Source: Ciceribacter sichuanensis
GTDB lineage: Bacteria > Pseudomonadota > Alphaproteobacteria > Rhizobiales > Rhizobiaceae
Reading direction: 5' to 3'
DNA length: 64,000 nt
Assembly (NCBI RefSeq): GCF_024055605.1
Contig: NZ_JAMXLX010000012.1
Coordinates: 42,277 to 106,276, forward strand
In this document: positions 25,030 to 34,203 of the stretch, piece after piece
Layout: every line of letters begins with the position of its first letter
Numbering within the stretch: the stretch's first letter is position 1
Notes under the pieces: generated by a model
Told to the model about the DNA's origin: nothing
The model's input: only the letters and a program-made list of their open reading frames with translations
Database searches by the model: none
Translations under genes and position numbers: made by a program

Positions 25030-26676
25030 TCAGGTCCACGCTTCTTCTTGCAGATGGGCGGCTCCCGGGGACGGCTCGTCCATCCTCAAGGCTATTGAGA
25101 CGATTTCAGCCTTGTGCCGCAGAGATGACGGACCGAATATTGCCTGGCGTGCCGCAAGCGCGCGGAGCCGGGCAGGGACCGGAGCATGATCGGCGACGGC
25201 AGACAGGCGACGCCAGATGGCCGCATATGCAGTCTCCACCGTTAGCCGCATGAAGGCATCGTCCGCCGGCGTGGGATCCGTGGCGGCGAGCATGTGCTCG
25301 CGCGCCTTCTGCCATATGGAAAGCTCGAAATCCGCACCGGAAGAGCGGACAAACTGTGCGAAGGCGTTTGCGGCGCTCCCTCCGTCGTGGCGCAGCAGTC
25401 GCGTCGCCAGCGTAAGCGCATGGATACCGTTCGCACCCTCGTAGATCGCGGTGATGCGGGCATCGCGCAGGATCTGCTCGACCCGGTATTCCCGCAGATA
25501 GCCATACCCGCCCAGAACCTGGATCGCGAGATTGGCCGCGACCACGCCGCCCTCGGTGCAGGCGAACTTGCAGACGGGCGTGAGGAAATCGACGAGTTCG
25601 GGTGCCTCCTGCAACTCCAGCTCGACCAGGGCGACATGGCAAAGCGCGCGTCCGGCAATGGCAATGGCCTCGGCCTCATCGAGCATCCGCTGCACGTCCG
25701 GATGGCTCGCCAGCAGCGCCGGGCCTGTCTCGCCAGCAATTTTCCCCTGCCGCCGGCCTCGAGCATATTCGGTTGCGATCCGCGTCGCGCGGGCGGCATG
25801 GGCAACGCCCTGCAAGGCAACGTCGAGGCGGGCGTGGTTCATCATCGTGAACATGGCCTTCAACCCTTCGCCCTCGTTGCCAAGAAGCTCGGCCGGTGCG
25901 CCATCGAACAGCATCTGGCAGGTCGGTGAGCCATGCAGGCCCATCTTTTCTTCGATCCGCGTCACGGTTACCGGCAGCTTCGTGCCGGCATCGTCATGGG
26001 AGGGAACGAGAAACAGACTGAGCCCGCGAGTGCTGCCCACCGCTCCTTGCGTGCGGGCAAGCACGAGATGGAGGATACGCGGAGTCAGATCCTGGTCGCC
26101 CCCGGAAATGAAGATCTTCTCGCCGGAGACCCGCCAGCCTTCGGGCCTTTGCTCTCCACGGGTCCTGATGCCCGAGAGATCGGAACCGGCGCCGGGTTCG
26201 GTCAGCGCCATGGTGGCCAGCCAGTCGCCCGAGGCGAGACGCGGCAGCCATCGTTCCTGCTGATCGGGCGTGCCATAATCGACGAGCGTTCGCGAGGCGC
26301 CGGGCACGAGGCCGGCAATCATCTGCAGCGCATGGCTGGCTCCGGCGAAAATCTCCGTCACGGCCCCGAGCACCGGCGCCGGCATGCCCTGGCCGCCGGC
26401 CTCCTCCGGTATCGAAAGGCCCGGCCAACCCTGCTCGGCGAAGCTTGCGTAGGCCGCGACCAATCCTGCGGGCATATGCACCCGCCCATCCTCGAGCCGG
26501 CAGCCCTCACGGTCTGCGGCGTCATCGGCCGGCGCAACGACGCCTTCGGCCAGGCGCGCGAACTGCCTGATAACCTCCTGCACAAGATCGTCGTCCCAGC
26601 CGGGAATTCTGCCGGCGCGAGCGACATGTTGCAGCGAAAAGAGGATATCCTCGACCGGAGCTTCGAAGGGGATCAT
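25030..26676 (-). CDS. Acyl-CoA dehydrogenase
   Basis: 548 residues. Flavin-binding signature M-A-L-T-E-P-G-A-G-S-D-L and the Q-V-L-G-G-Y-G-Y-L-R-E-Y-R-V-E-Q region; the catalytic glutamate is in I-Y-E-G-A-N-G-I. It is longer than short-chain enzymes because of a C-terminal extension, as in the DmdC/FadE-like group. Its start overlaps the amidohydrolase stop (ATGA), so it is the last gene of a minus-strand operon with the MFS transporter. Beside ferulate genes it may oxidise a dihydrocinnamoyl-CoA, as proposed for HcaD of Acinetobacter; that is inference. Confidence 0.85.
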   Translation of the reverse strand: MIPFEAPVEDILFSLQHVARAGRIPGWDDDLVQEVIRQFARLAEGVVAPADDAADREGCRLEDGRVHMPAGLVAAYASFAEQGWPGLSIPEEAGGQGMPAPVLGAVTEIFAGASHALQMIAGLVPGASRTLVDYGTPDQQERWLPRLASGDWLATMALTEPGAGSDLSGIRTRGEQRPEGWRVSGEKIFISGGDQDLTPRILHLVLARTQGAVGSTRGLSLFLVPSHDDAGTKLPVTVTRIEEKMGLHGSPTCQMLFDGAPAELLGNEGEGLKAMFTMMNHARLDVALQGVAHAARATRIATEYARGRRQGKIAGETGPALLASHPDVQRMLDEAEAIAIAGRALCHVALVELELQEAPELVDFLTPVCKFACTEGGVVAANLAIQVLGGYGYLREYRVEQILRDARITAIYEGANGIHALTLATRLLRHDGGSAANAFAQFVRSSGADFELSIWQKAREHMLAATDPTPADDAFMRLTVETAYAAIWRRLSAVADHAPVPARLRALAARQAIFGPSSLRHKAEIVSIALRMDEPSPGAAHLQEEAWT

Positions 26677-27572
26677 GGAATTTCTTTTCTTTCATTGGCG
26701 GACGACAGGCCGAGCAGCCGCATGGCATTTTCCTTGAGGATCTTCGGGCGGACCGCGTCCCGGATCGGCAGGCCGGCAAACTCCTCGAGCCAGCCTTCCG
26801 GCGTGATCATCGGCCAGTCGGAACCGAACAGAACCCGATCCTTCAACAGGGTATTAGCGTACTGGATAAGGATCGGTGGGAAATAACGGGGCCGCCAGCC
26901 CGACAGGTCGATCCAGACATTGGGCTTGTGTACGGCGACGGCGAGCGCCTCTTCCTGCCAGGGAAAGGAGGGGTGGGCCATGACGATCGGCATGTCGGGG
27001 AAATCGACAGCCACATCATCGAGATGCATCGGATTGGAATATTTCAGCCGCATTCCATTGCCGCCCTTCATGCCCGACCCGACGCCGGTCTGGCCGGTGT
27101 GGAAGAGCGCCGGAACGCCCGCTTCCGCGATCGCTTCATAGAGTGGCCAGCACATCCGGTCGTTGGGATAAAAGCCTTGCATGGTCGGATGGAACTTGAA
27201 GCCCCGGATGCCGAAATCGGCGACGAGACGCCGTGCCTCCCGCGCGCCCATGCGTCCGCGCGCCGGATCGATCGAGGCAAAGGGGATCAGGATATCGGTG
27301 TGGCGGGAGGCCGCTTCCGCGATCTCCTCGTTGGCATAGCGCCGATAGCCGGTCTCCCGTTCGGCATCGACGGGGAAGATGACGGCAGCGATGTTCTGCT
27401 CCCGGTAATGCGCCGCCGTTTCGTCGATGGTTGGCGGATGCTGCCATGGCGCGCGGAAATAACGCGCCATGGCAGCCTGCAGATCGTCATAGCCGTCATC
27501 GGCGTGGCAGCCGCAGGGCTCCTCGGCATGGGTGTGAAAATCGATGGCCCGAAGCCTTGAGAGATCAAGCAT
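26673..27572 (-). CDS. Amidohydrolase-family (ACMSD-like) metal-dependent hydrolase/decarboxylase
   Basis: 299 residues of the amidohydrolase_2 type: N-terminal metal motif D-F-H-T-H, a central R-G-F-K-F-H-P segment, M-A-H-P-S and a C-terminal G-S-D-W-P-M. This fold includes ACMSD, 4-oxalomesaconate hydratase and resorcylate decarboxylases; the substrate here is unknown but the neighbours suggest an aromatic-acid intermediate. 16 bp after the MFS gene. Confidence 0.8.
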   Translation of the reverse strand: MLDLSRLRAIDFHTHAEEPCGCHADDGYDDLQAAMARYFRAPWQHPPTIDETAAHYREQNIAAVIFPVDAERETGYRRYANEEIAEAASRHTDILIPFASIDPARGRMGAREARRLVADFGIRGFKFHPTMQGFYPNDRMCWPLYEAIAEAGVPALFHTGQTGVGSGMKGGNGMRLKYSNPMHLDDVAVDFPDMPIVMAHPSFPWQEEALAVAVHKPNVWIDLSGWRPRYFPPILIQYANTLLKDRVLFGSDWPMITPEGWLEEFAGLPIRDAVRPKILKENAMRLLGLSSANERKEIP

Positions 27573-27588
27573 GCGGCTGCCCTTTCCG

Positions 27589-28797
27589 TCAGGCCATCTG
27601 CAGGCTGCGCCCGCGGCGCATCAGCAGCAGAACCGTCGTCAGACCGGCCAGCAGGGTGATCGGCACGAGAGCGAACATCACGTCGGAAGGCGTGCTACCG
27701 CCGGCCACGAGGAAGCCCGCCAGCAGCGGACCGGCAATCGAGCCCAGCCGTCCGACCGCAACCGCAACGCCGACGCCCGTGCCGCGGATCTCGAACGGGT
27801 AGCATTGCGGCGCCACACCATAGAGAATGGCCTGCACGCAGAGGATGGCTCCGCCCACCAGCGCTCCGGCCACAAGTGTCAGGCCGAGATTGGCCGGCAG
27901 CAGGCCGAGCATGAGAAGCGCGCCTGCCGCTGCGGCAAAGCCGAGGGCAACCGGCATGACCGGGTTCTTCTGGTCGAGCATACGGCCGCCGATGAGACTG
28001 CCGACCACGCCGCCGAGATTGAACAGGATCTGTACGAACGAAGCCTCGTTGCGAGCGAGACCGCGAGCGACGAGGAGTTGCGGCATCCAGTTCAAGAGCA
28101 GATAGACCACCAGCAGCCCGAGGAAAAAGGACACCCAGAGCGCCGTCGTCGTCAGCAGCGTCTGTGGTGCGAAGATGCGGGAAACGGCGCCCGAGACGGT
28201 TTTCACCTCGCTCTTCACCACTCGCAGCGGCGGAAGCAGCGTGTGGATGAACGGCGCCAGAAGCAGGGGCATGATACCGCCGACGACGAAGATCGAATGC
28301 CAGTCGTCACCGTGCAGGCCGAGCATGGCGACGCCGCTTGCGACAGCGCCGCCGAGCGGCACGCCGGCATACATGATCGATACCGCCCGTCCTCGACGCG
28401 TCGGATCGGTCGATTCCGCGGCGATGTTGACGAGGTTCGGCAAGGCGCCACCAAGGCCCACACCGGTCAGGAAGCGCATGACGACGAGCTGCTCGAAGGT
28501 GGAAACAAAGGCCGTCGCAATCGAGAAGATGCCAAAGGTCACGAGCGACAGCACGAGCCCGGTGCGCCTTCCCCATCCGTCGGCGATACGGCCGCCGGCA
28601 AGCGCGCCGAAGATCAGGCCGATCGTCGCGGCCGAGAAAAAGAACCCGATCTGCTGCGGCGTCAGCCCGAAGGCCGGCGCGAGCTTGGGTACGGCGACAC
28701 CGGCTGCCTGAAGGTCGAAACCTTCGATGACGGCCGCCAGAAAGGCAAGCGAAAGCGCTCGCCGCCCGCCGGAGCGGTGGTCGATATTGGTTTGCAT
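27589..28797 (-). CDS. MFS aromatic-acid transporter (AAHS type)
   Basis: 402 residues with about 12 hydrophobic segments. The loop 2-3 motif G-G-R-I-A-D-x-x-G-R-R-T-G is present, and the first segment has the E-G-F-D-L-Q-A-A-G-V-A pattern of the aromatic acid:H+ symporter family. Likely imports hydroxycinnamates or vanillate for the neighbouring catabolic genes. Inner membrane. Confidence 0.85.
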   Translation of the reverse strand: MQTNIDHRSGGRRALSLAFLAAVIEGFDLQAAGVAVPKLAPAFGLTPQQIGFFFSAATIGLIFGALAGGRIADGWGRRTGLVLSLVTFGIFSIATAFVSTFEQLVVMRFLTGVGLGGALPNLVNIAAESTDPTRRGRAVSIMYAGVPLGGAVASGVAMLGLHGDDWHSIFVVGGIMPLLLAPFIHTLLPPLRVVKSEVKTVSGAVSRIFAPQTLLTTTALWVSFFLGLLVVYLLLNWMPQLLVARGLARNEASFVQILFNLGGVVGSLIGGRMLDQKNPVMPVALGFAAAAGALLMLGLLPANLGLTLVAGALVGGAILCVQAILYGVAPQCYPFEIRGTGVGVAVAVGRLGSIAGPLLAGFLVAGGSTPSDVMFALVPITLLAGLTTVLLLMRRGRSLQMA

Positions 28798-28840
28798 TCA
28801 GTCCTCCCAGAAAGCGGGGCCTCCCCCCGCGGTTTCAGGC

Positions 28841-29320
28841 CTAGCCCAGCTTCGGCCCATCCTCCTGCCAGATCTTCGCCAGAAGCCGGCGAAGCTCCTT
28901 CTGTTCGGCCGCGCTCAGGCGGCAAAGCATGCTGCGCTCATGTTCGGCGATCAGCGCCAGCCATCGGGCGGCTTCCTCCTCGCCGCGACGGGTCGGGAAA
29001 AGCCGCTGGATCCGCTGGTCGGACGAATCCGCCTCACGCAGGAAAAGCCCGCGTTCCTCGAGATCGGCCAGGATCGAGACGATATTGGCGCGCTGCATGC
29101 CCAGCGCGCGGCAGATATCGGCCGAGCTGATGCCGGGCATCTCGACGATGCTGAGCAGGACGCTCATCGGCACTGGCCGGGTATTGGCCGGATCGAGTGC
29201 CGGGACGGCTCCCTGCAAGTCGAAGACCGAGGCGCGTCGAAGATGATAGCCAACGAGATCCTCGAGCCGGTTGATCGAGGCCTCGGCATCGGCTTCTACC
29301 TTCGGCATTTCCAGTGGCAT
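28841..29320 (-). CDS. MarR-family regulator of the hydroxycinnamate cluster
   Basis: 159 residues from ATG 29320, behind AAGGA; a TTG at 29350 would add ten residues. Winged helix with I-S-S-A-D-I-C-R-A-L-G-M-Q-R-A-N-I-V-x-x-L and the D-S-S-D-Q-R wing. Similar regulators (HcaR, FerR, CouR) repress hydroxycinnamate genes until the CoA thioester binds. It is divergent from vdh, with two palindromes in between. Confidence 0.85.
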   Translation of the reverse strand: MPLEMPKVEADAEASINRLEDLVGYHLRRASVFDLQGAVPALDPANTRPVPMSVLLSIVEMPGISSADICRALGMQRANIVSILADLEERGLFLREADSSDQRIQRLFPTRRGEEEAARWLALIAEHERSMLCRLSAAEQKELRRLLAKIWQEDGPKLG

Positions 29321-29360
29321 GTCGTCGTCCTTCACGATGTCCTCTTGCAATATCCATAAT

Positions 29361-29375
29361 GCTATGCGACATAGC
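29361..29375. promoter_or_regulatory. Putative MarR operator 1
   Basis: Palindrome GCTATGCGACATAGC (6-bp arms, 3-bp centre) in the marR-vdh divergent gap. Confidence 0.7.
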
Positions 29376-29382
29376 AGTCAAT

Positions 29383-29401
29383 CCGCTATATCGCATAGCG
29401 G
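29383..29401. promoter_or_regulatory. Putative MarR operator 2
   Basis: Palindrome CCGCTATATCGCATAGCGG (7-bp arms). It shares the GCTAT/ATAGC half-sites with operator 1; centres are about 24 bp apart, so two dimers could bind the same face of DNA. Confidence 0.7.
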
Positions 29402-29453
29402 TTAACCCGCCGGCAGATAATAACCGCTGCCGGGTCGCTCTGGGAGGAGCCAG

Positions 29454-30905
29454 ATGACTTTTGTTTCCATGCGTATCGCAGGGGCGGAACACGCCGCCTC
29501 CACCGGCCGAACCTTTCGGCGTCTGAACCCGGTGACGGGTGAAGTGGCGAGCGAGGCTGTTGCGGCCACCGTCGCGGATGCCGTTGCGGCGGCCGATGCG
29601 GCTGCGGCTGCGTTCCCCGCCTGGGCGGCCCTCGGGCCGAATGCGCGCCGTGCCGTTCTTCTCAAGGCGGCAGATGCGTTGGCGGCCAAGGGCGACGCCT
29701 TTGTGGCCGCCATGGCGTCGGAGATCGGGGCGACCGTCGCCTGGGCGCGTTTCAACGTCATGCTCGCTTCATCCATGTTGCGCGAGGCGGCCGCCCTGAC
29801 GACGCAGGTCTCTGGCGAAGTGATCCCGTCCGACAAACCCGGCTGCCTGTCCATGGCGATCCGCGAGCCGGCCGGCGTGGTGCTCGGCATCGCGCCGTGG
29901 AATGCGCCCGTCATTCTTGGCGTTCGCGCGCTGGCCACTCCGCTTGCCTGCGGCAACAGCGTGGTCTTCAAGGCATCGGAAATCTGCCCGCGCACCCATG
30001 CGCTGATCGTCGAGGCGCTGGAGGAGGGCGGTCTTCCGGCCGGCGTCGTCAGCCTTGTGACCAATGCGCCGGAAGACGCAGCCGAGATCGTCGGCGCCTT
30101 GATCGATCACCCCGATATCCGCCGGATCAACTTCACCGGCTCGACCAGTGTCGGGCGCATTATCGCGGAACGCGCCGCCCGGCAGCTGAAGCCCGTCCTG
30201 CTCGAACTCGGCGGCAAGGCCCCCCTTCTCGTGCTGAAGGATGCGGATGTCGATGAGGCGGTAAAGGCCGCGATCTTCGGCGCCTTCTTCAACCAGGGCC
30301 AGATCTGTATGTCGACCGAGCGCGTCATCGTCGTGCCCGAGGTGGCGGAGGAATTCGTGGCGAAGTTCACCGAACGGGCCAAGGCGCTGAAGGCCGGCGA
30401 TCCGCGTGAGGGCAAGGCTCCGCTCGGCGCCGTGGTCGATGCCCGCACGGTTGCCAAAGTCGAAGCGCTGATTGCCGATGCCGTGTCCAAGGGAGCCAGC
30501 GTTACGGGCGCAGGCGCCGCAGAGGGCGTGCTTCTGCCCGCCCAGGTGGTCGACAAGGTGACCGCCGACATGCGCCTTTACTCCGAGGAGAGCTTCGGCC
30601 CTGTTGTCGCCATCCTCCGGGCAAAGGACGAGGAAGACGCGGTGCGTCTTGCCAACGACAGCGAATACGGTCTCTCGGCCGCTGTGTTCAGCCGCGATAC
30701 GTCTCGCGCGCTGTCGGTTGCCCGGCGCATCCGCTCGGGCATCTGCCATGTGAATGGCCCGACCGTGCATGACGAGGCCCAGATGCCCTTCGGCGGAACC
30801 CGGGCCTCCGGATATGGCCGCTTCGGCGGTAAGGCGGGTATCGCTGAATTCACCGAATTGCGCTGGATTACTGTCGAGACACAGCCGGGTCACTTCCCGC
30901 TCTGA
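29454..30905 (+). CDS. vdh: Vanillin-type aldehyde dehydrogenase
   Basis: 483 residues. Aldehyde dehydrogenase motifs: I-A-P-W-N-A-P cofactor region, F-T-G-S-T-S-V-G-R, L-E-L-G-G-K (general base Glu) and the catalytic cysteine in N-Q-G-Q-I-C-M-S-T. It would oxidise vanillin or 4-hydroxybenzaldehyde, the product of the downstream hydratase-lyase, to the acid. First of three plus-strand genes; GGGAGGAG site upstream. Confidence 0.87.
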   Translation: MTFVSMRIAGAEHAASTGRTFRRLNPVTGEVASEAVAATVADAVAAADAAAAAFPAWAALGPNARRAVLLKAADALAAKGDAFVAAMASEIGATVAWARFNVMLASSMLREAAALTTQVSGEVIPSDKPGCLSMAIREPAGVVLGIAPWNAPVILGVRALATPLACGNSVVFKASEICPRTHALIVEALEEGGLPAGVVSLVTNAPEDAAEIVGALIDHPDIRRINFTGSTSVGRIIAERAARQLKPVLLELGGKAPLLVLKDADVDEAVKAAIFGAFFNQGQICMSTERVIVVPEVAEEFVAKFTERAKALKAGDPREGKAPLGAVVDARTVAKVEALIADAVSKGASVTGAGAAEGVLLPAQVVDKVTADMRLYSEESFGPVVAILRAKDEEDAVRLANDSEYGLSAAVFSRDTSRALSVARRIRSGICHVNGPTVHDEAQMPFGGTRASGYGRFGGKAGIAEFTELRWITVETQPGHFPL

Positions 30906-30995
30906 CCGGCGGGGACAGTGCCCGCCGCCAAGATCAGAAGCCGGCGACACACTTCGCCGGCCCGCTCCAATTGATGCATTTTCAAGGAGGGCCAC

Positions 30996-31826
30996 ATGGC
31001 CAACGATACCGATACTGTCGCATTTGATGTCATCGACGGCATCGCATGGGTACGCTTCAACCGTCCCGACAAACGCAATGCGATGAGCCCGACGCTCAAC
31101 CGGGCCATGATGGAGGTGCTCGACGAGCTCGAATTCCGTTCCGATGTCGGCGTGCTGGTGCTGACCGGGGAGGGGCCCGCCTGGACGGCCGGCATGGACC
31201 TCAAGGAATATTTCCGGGAAACGGAAAGCGAAGGGCTCAAGGGTGTCCGCAGATCGCAGCGCGAGAGCTACGGCTGGTGGCGCCGGCTCCGCTGGTACCA
31301 GAAGCCGACCATCGCCATGGTCAACGGCTGGTGCTTCGGCGGCGGCTACGGTCCGCTCTTTGCCTGCGATCTCGCATTCGCGGCGGATGAAGCGAAGTTC
31401 GGCCTCTCGGAAATCAACTGGGGCATCCTGCCGGGCGGCGGAGCAACCAAGGTCGCCGTGGAGTTGCTGCCCTTCCGCAAGGCCATGTATCATGCGCTGC
31501 TGGGTGAGCCGATCGACGGAAAGACGGCTGCCGAGTGGGGCCTCGTCAACGAAAGCCTGCCACTTGCCGAACTCAAGGATCGGGTCACCGAGGTGGCAAA
31601 GATCCTGCGTGCGAAGAACCCGGTTGCGCTGAAGGCGACCAAGGATGCCATCCGCCGCGTCGGCGTGATGACGTATGACGAGGCGGAAGACTATCTCGTC
31701 CGTGCCCAGGAGGCTGCCAACTCCTTCGACAACGACGGACGCAAGGAAGGCATCCGCCAGTTCATCGACGAGAAATCTTACAAGCCGGGCCTCGGAGCCT
31801 ATGACAAGGACCGCAAGGTTCGCTGA
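30996..31826 (+). CDS. ech: p-Hydroxycinnamoyl/feruloyl-CoA hydratase-lyase
   Basis: 276 residues of the crotonase fold, with the hydratase-lyase features: F-N-R-P-D-K-R-N-A-M-S, catalytic Glu in G-L-S-E-I-N-W-G-I-L-P-G-G, and the C-terminal S-Y-K-P-G-L-G tyrosine segment. It hydrates feruloyl-CoA and cleaves it to vanillin plus acetyl-CoA. Strong AAGGAGGG ribosome site. Confidence 0.9.
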   Translation: MANDTDTVAFDVIDGIAWVRFNRPDKRNAMSPTLNRAMMEVLDELEFRSDVGVLVLTGEGPAWTAGMDLKEYFRETESEGLKGVRRSQRESYGWWRRLRWYQKPTIAMVNGWCFGGGYGPLFACDLAFAADEAKFGLSEINWGILPGGGATKVAVELLPFRKAMYHALLGEPIDGKTAAEWGLVNESLPLAELKDRVTEVAKILRAKNPVALKATKDAIRRVGVMTYDEAEDYLVRAQEAANSFDNDGRKEGIRQFIDEKSYKPGLGAYDKDRKVR

Positions 31827-31860
31827 TATCCAAGGAGGAGGAGAAAGGGAGGAGGAAAGA

Positions 31861-33360
31861 ATGCTGGACTTCATTTCACCTGACCCGGTGGCGCTTCATG
31901 CGCGCCTCCGGCCGGAGGCGGCGGCCTGCGTCGACCTCACCGGCAACAGAAGCTGGAGCTACAGGGAACTCGATACCGACATTCAGCGCGCCGTGACGGT
32001 GTTGCGCGCCGAAGGCATCGCGAAGGGTGACCGGGTGGCCATCCTTGCCCGCAACAACGTGCATCAGGTCATCCTGCAGCAGGCCCTGATGCGGCTGGGC
32101 GCGATTTTCGTTCCGCTCAACTGGCGCCTGTCGCAGCAGGAACTCGGCCTGTTGCTGAAAGACTGCACCCCGTCGATCCTCTATACCGACGAGGACATTC
32201 CAGAGCTGCCGCCCGGTTGCCGATCGAAGAGTTTTCGCGAATTCGCCTCCACCATCGCGGTTGCGGAACCGGGGCTGCGATGCACGCCGCATTCCGGCCA
32301 TGACACCTGCATCATCCTCTACACCTCGGGCACGTCAGGCGTGCCGAAGGGTGCGCTGCTCACCTCGCAGTTTCTGCTGGCGACGGCGGTGAACTTCAAC
32401 ATCCTTGGCGAGGTGGACACCGGTTGCGTCTTCCTTTGCGACAGCCCGATGTTTCATGTCATCGGCATCGTCACGCAGATCTGGCCGCCGATGCTGCGCG
32501 GCGGCACCTTCATCGTCTCGCCAGGCTTCGACCCCGAACAGACCAATGAGCGGCTGGGCAATCCCGATTTCGGCGTCACGCATTATTTCTGCGTACCCCA
32601 GATGGCCGAGGCCCTGCGCCATGCATCGAACTTCGCACCTGAAAACTGGAAGAAGCTCAAGGCGCTCTTCACCGGCGGTGCACCGAACCCGCCGGCCCAT
32701 ATCCGCTGGTGGCTCGATCGCGGCGTTCGCATGGTCGACGGCTACGGCATGACCGAAACCGGAACCACGCTCGGCATGCCGCTGTCGCGGGATCTTCTGC
32801 GCAGCAAGGCGGGTGCCGTTGGCCTCGCCGGGCCGCTGACGGCCATCCGGCTGGTGGACGAAGACGACCGCGACGTGCCTGATGGCTCTCCGGGAGAAAT
32901 CCTTGTCTTTGGCCTGAACGTTGTCACTGGTTACTGGAACCGGCCGGAAGAGCGGGGACGCAGCTTCACGGCGGATGGCTGGATCCGTACCGGCGATGTC
33001 GGTCGCCGCGATGAGGACGGCTTCATCTCGATCGTCGACCGTCGCAAGGACATGTTCATCTCGGGCGGCGAGAACGTCTACCCGGTCGAGATAGAAGCAG
33101 CACTTGCGGAACACCCGGGTATCCGCGAGGTGGCCGTCATCGGCATTCCAGACGAGCGCTGGGGAGAAGTCGGCCGCGCCTATGTGGTCATGGCCCCGGA
33201 TCGACAGCCGGACCATGACGAACTCGCGCGGCACTGCCAGTCGCTGATCGCCCGCTACAAGGTACCGAAGGAATTCCGCTTCGTCACCAGCCTGCCACGG
33301 ACCGGTTCCGGGAAAGTGATGAAACACGTATTGCGCCGCGAGGCGCTTGCGGAACTGTGA
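31861..33360 (+). CDS. fcs: Feruloyl/hydroxycinnamoyl-CoA synthetase
   Basis: 499 residues from ATG 31861, preceded by an AGGAGGAG-rich tract; frames further upstream overlap ech. Adenylate-forming motifs: Y-T-S-G-T-S-G-V-P-K-G, G-Y-G-M-T-E-T-G, and D-R-R-K-D-M-F-I-S-G-G-E-N-V-Y-P. The terminal catalytic Lys is in T-G-S-G-K-V-M-K. It activates ferulate or coumarate with CoA and ATP for the hydratase-lyase. Confidence 0.85.
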   Translation: MLDFISPDPVALHARLRPEAAACVDLTGNRSWSYRELDTDIQRAVTVLRAEGIAKGDRVAILARNNVHQVILQQALMRLGAIFVPLNWRLSQQELGLLLKDCTPSILYTDEDIPELPPGCRSKSFREFASTIAVAEPGLRCTPHSGHDTCIILYTSGTSGVPKGALLTSQFLLATAVNFNILGEVDTGCVFLCDSPMFHVIGIVTQIWPPMLRGGTFIVSPGFDPEQTNERLGNPDFGVTHYFCVPQMAEALRHASNFAPENWKKLKALFTGGAPNPPAHIRWWLDRGVRMVDGYGMTETGTTLGMPLSRDLLRSKAGAVGLAGPLTAIRLVDEDDRDVPDGSPGEILVFGLNVVTGYWNRPEERGRSFTADGWIRTGDVGRRDEDGFISIVDRRKDMFISGGENVYPVEIEAALAEHPGIREVAVIGIPDERWGEVGRAYVVMAPDRQPDHDELARHCQSLIARYKVPKEFRFVTSLPRTGSGKVMKHVLRREALAEL

Positions 33361-33363
33361 TGC

Positions 33364-33456
33364 TAGAGCACCGTGCGTTCAAATGGACGCACAAAGGACG
33401 CTCTAACATCTTGAATCTATGCATCGAACTTTCCGAAAATCGATTCCGATTTTCGG
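33364..33456. repeat. Rhizobiaceae intergenic palindromic repeat (RIME-like)
   Basis: Nested inverted repeats: outer TAGAGC/GCTCTA (33364-33369, 33400-33405), GTGCGT/ACGCAC inside, then a separate perfect stem CCGAAAATCG/CGATTTTCGG (33433-33456). From memory the composition matches a dispersed intergenic element common in Rhizobium/Sinorhizobium genomes. It lies right after fcs and may also act in transcript ending. Confidence 0.6.
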
Positions 33457-33490
33457 GCCGATGCGCTAGGCGCTGCCTTGGACTTGCCAA

Positions 33491-33618
33491 GATGACGTCC
33501 CGGGCGTGGTGCAGCAAGATAGCGGTGCTTTTTCCATCAGGTTGTGCTTGAACAGCCCAACCCTACCGAAAAATAGATGCCCATCGCTATCTTGCTGCAC
33601 CACGTCCGGGACGTCATC
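33491..33618. repeat. Long imperfect inverted repeat (37-bp arms)
   Basis: Arm 1 at 33491-33527 and arm 2 at 33582-33618 are reverse complements with two mismatches (both start or end with GATGACGTCCCGG / CCGGGACGTCATC) around a 54-bp spacer. There is no coding content; nothing else is seen from here to 33849. Confidence 0.75.
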
Positions 33619-33849
33619 CTTTGCTGCCTGACGCCGGCTCATTCCTTCAGAACAAGCCAGTCGAACCTTCAGATATCATTCCACAGTGTAGATCCCCAAG
33701 CCCTCCTGCATTCGTCGCGGAAGGGTAAATAGGTGGCCGAGTGTTACTCCGCCGAAGCGTGACGATCCCGCCGCCACCGTGGACTAATTTTGCACCGCCG
33801 CTCTCAGGTGTCGCGGCCGGAGTGAGGCCAGGCTCTATCGATCTTTCTT

Positions 33850-34092
33850 TCAGTTCGTCGAGCGCGCTGCTTTCAACTCTGCCAGTTTCTCCCTGCAGGG
33901 TTGTGAGACGCTCGAGATGTTTTGCTGAAGGCACTGCGCAAGTCTGCCGCCGCCCGGCTGGATGCCGGCGCAGAGCGTGTGCAGGTCTGCCTCGCAGACG
34001 GAGCGGAGTTCCATGAGTTGCTGACGGCTGGGCTGCTGGGCGGATGCGACACTTGCGAGAAGGACGAGAAAGCTGGCGAGAGCGATGCGCAT
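33850..34092 (-). CDS. Small secreted cysteine-rich protein
   Basis: 80 residues from ATG 34092 (a start at 34104 would add four). Signal peptide M-R-I-A-L-A-S-F-L-V-L-L-A-S-V-A-S-A. The mature part has four cysteines in the C-x(n)-L-C-A-G...G-G-G-R-L-A-Q-C-L pattern of the Cys-rich Golgi/FGFR-type repeat often seen in rhizobial periplasmic proteins. It follows the Spy-like gene by about 110 bp; role unknown, envelope stress inferred. Confidence 0.65.
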   Translation of the reverse strand: MRIALASFLVLLASVASAQQPSRQQLMELRSVCEADLHTLCAGIQPGGGRLAQCLQQNISSVSQPCREKLAELKAARSTN

Positions 34093-34203
34093 GTTTGTCT
34101 CCATTCGTGTTTTGAAAGGGGGCAGACGGGCCGGACGTTCGGGGCATGGCGACCCGTCTGCGTTCGGCGCGGCGGGCGCCGAATTGTTGGATTTCAGATG
34201 TAA

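Noticed and set aside
27544..29130. 528-codon open frame on the plus strand
   Set aside because: Antisense to the MFS and MarR genes, with a low-complexity Arg/Glu/His-rich translation and no family likeness.
29769..31874. 701-codon open frame on the minus strand
   Set aside because: It is antisense to vdh and ech, which carry clear catalytic motifs; long antisense frames are common in this high-GC DNA.
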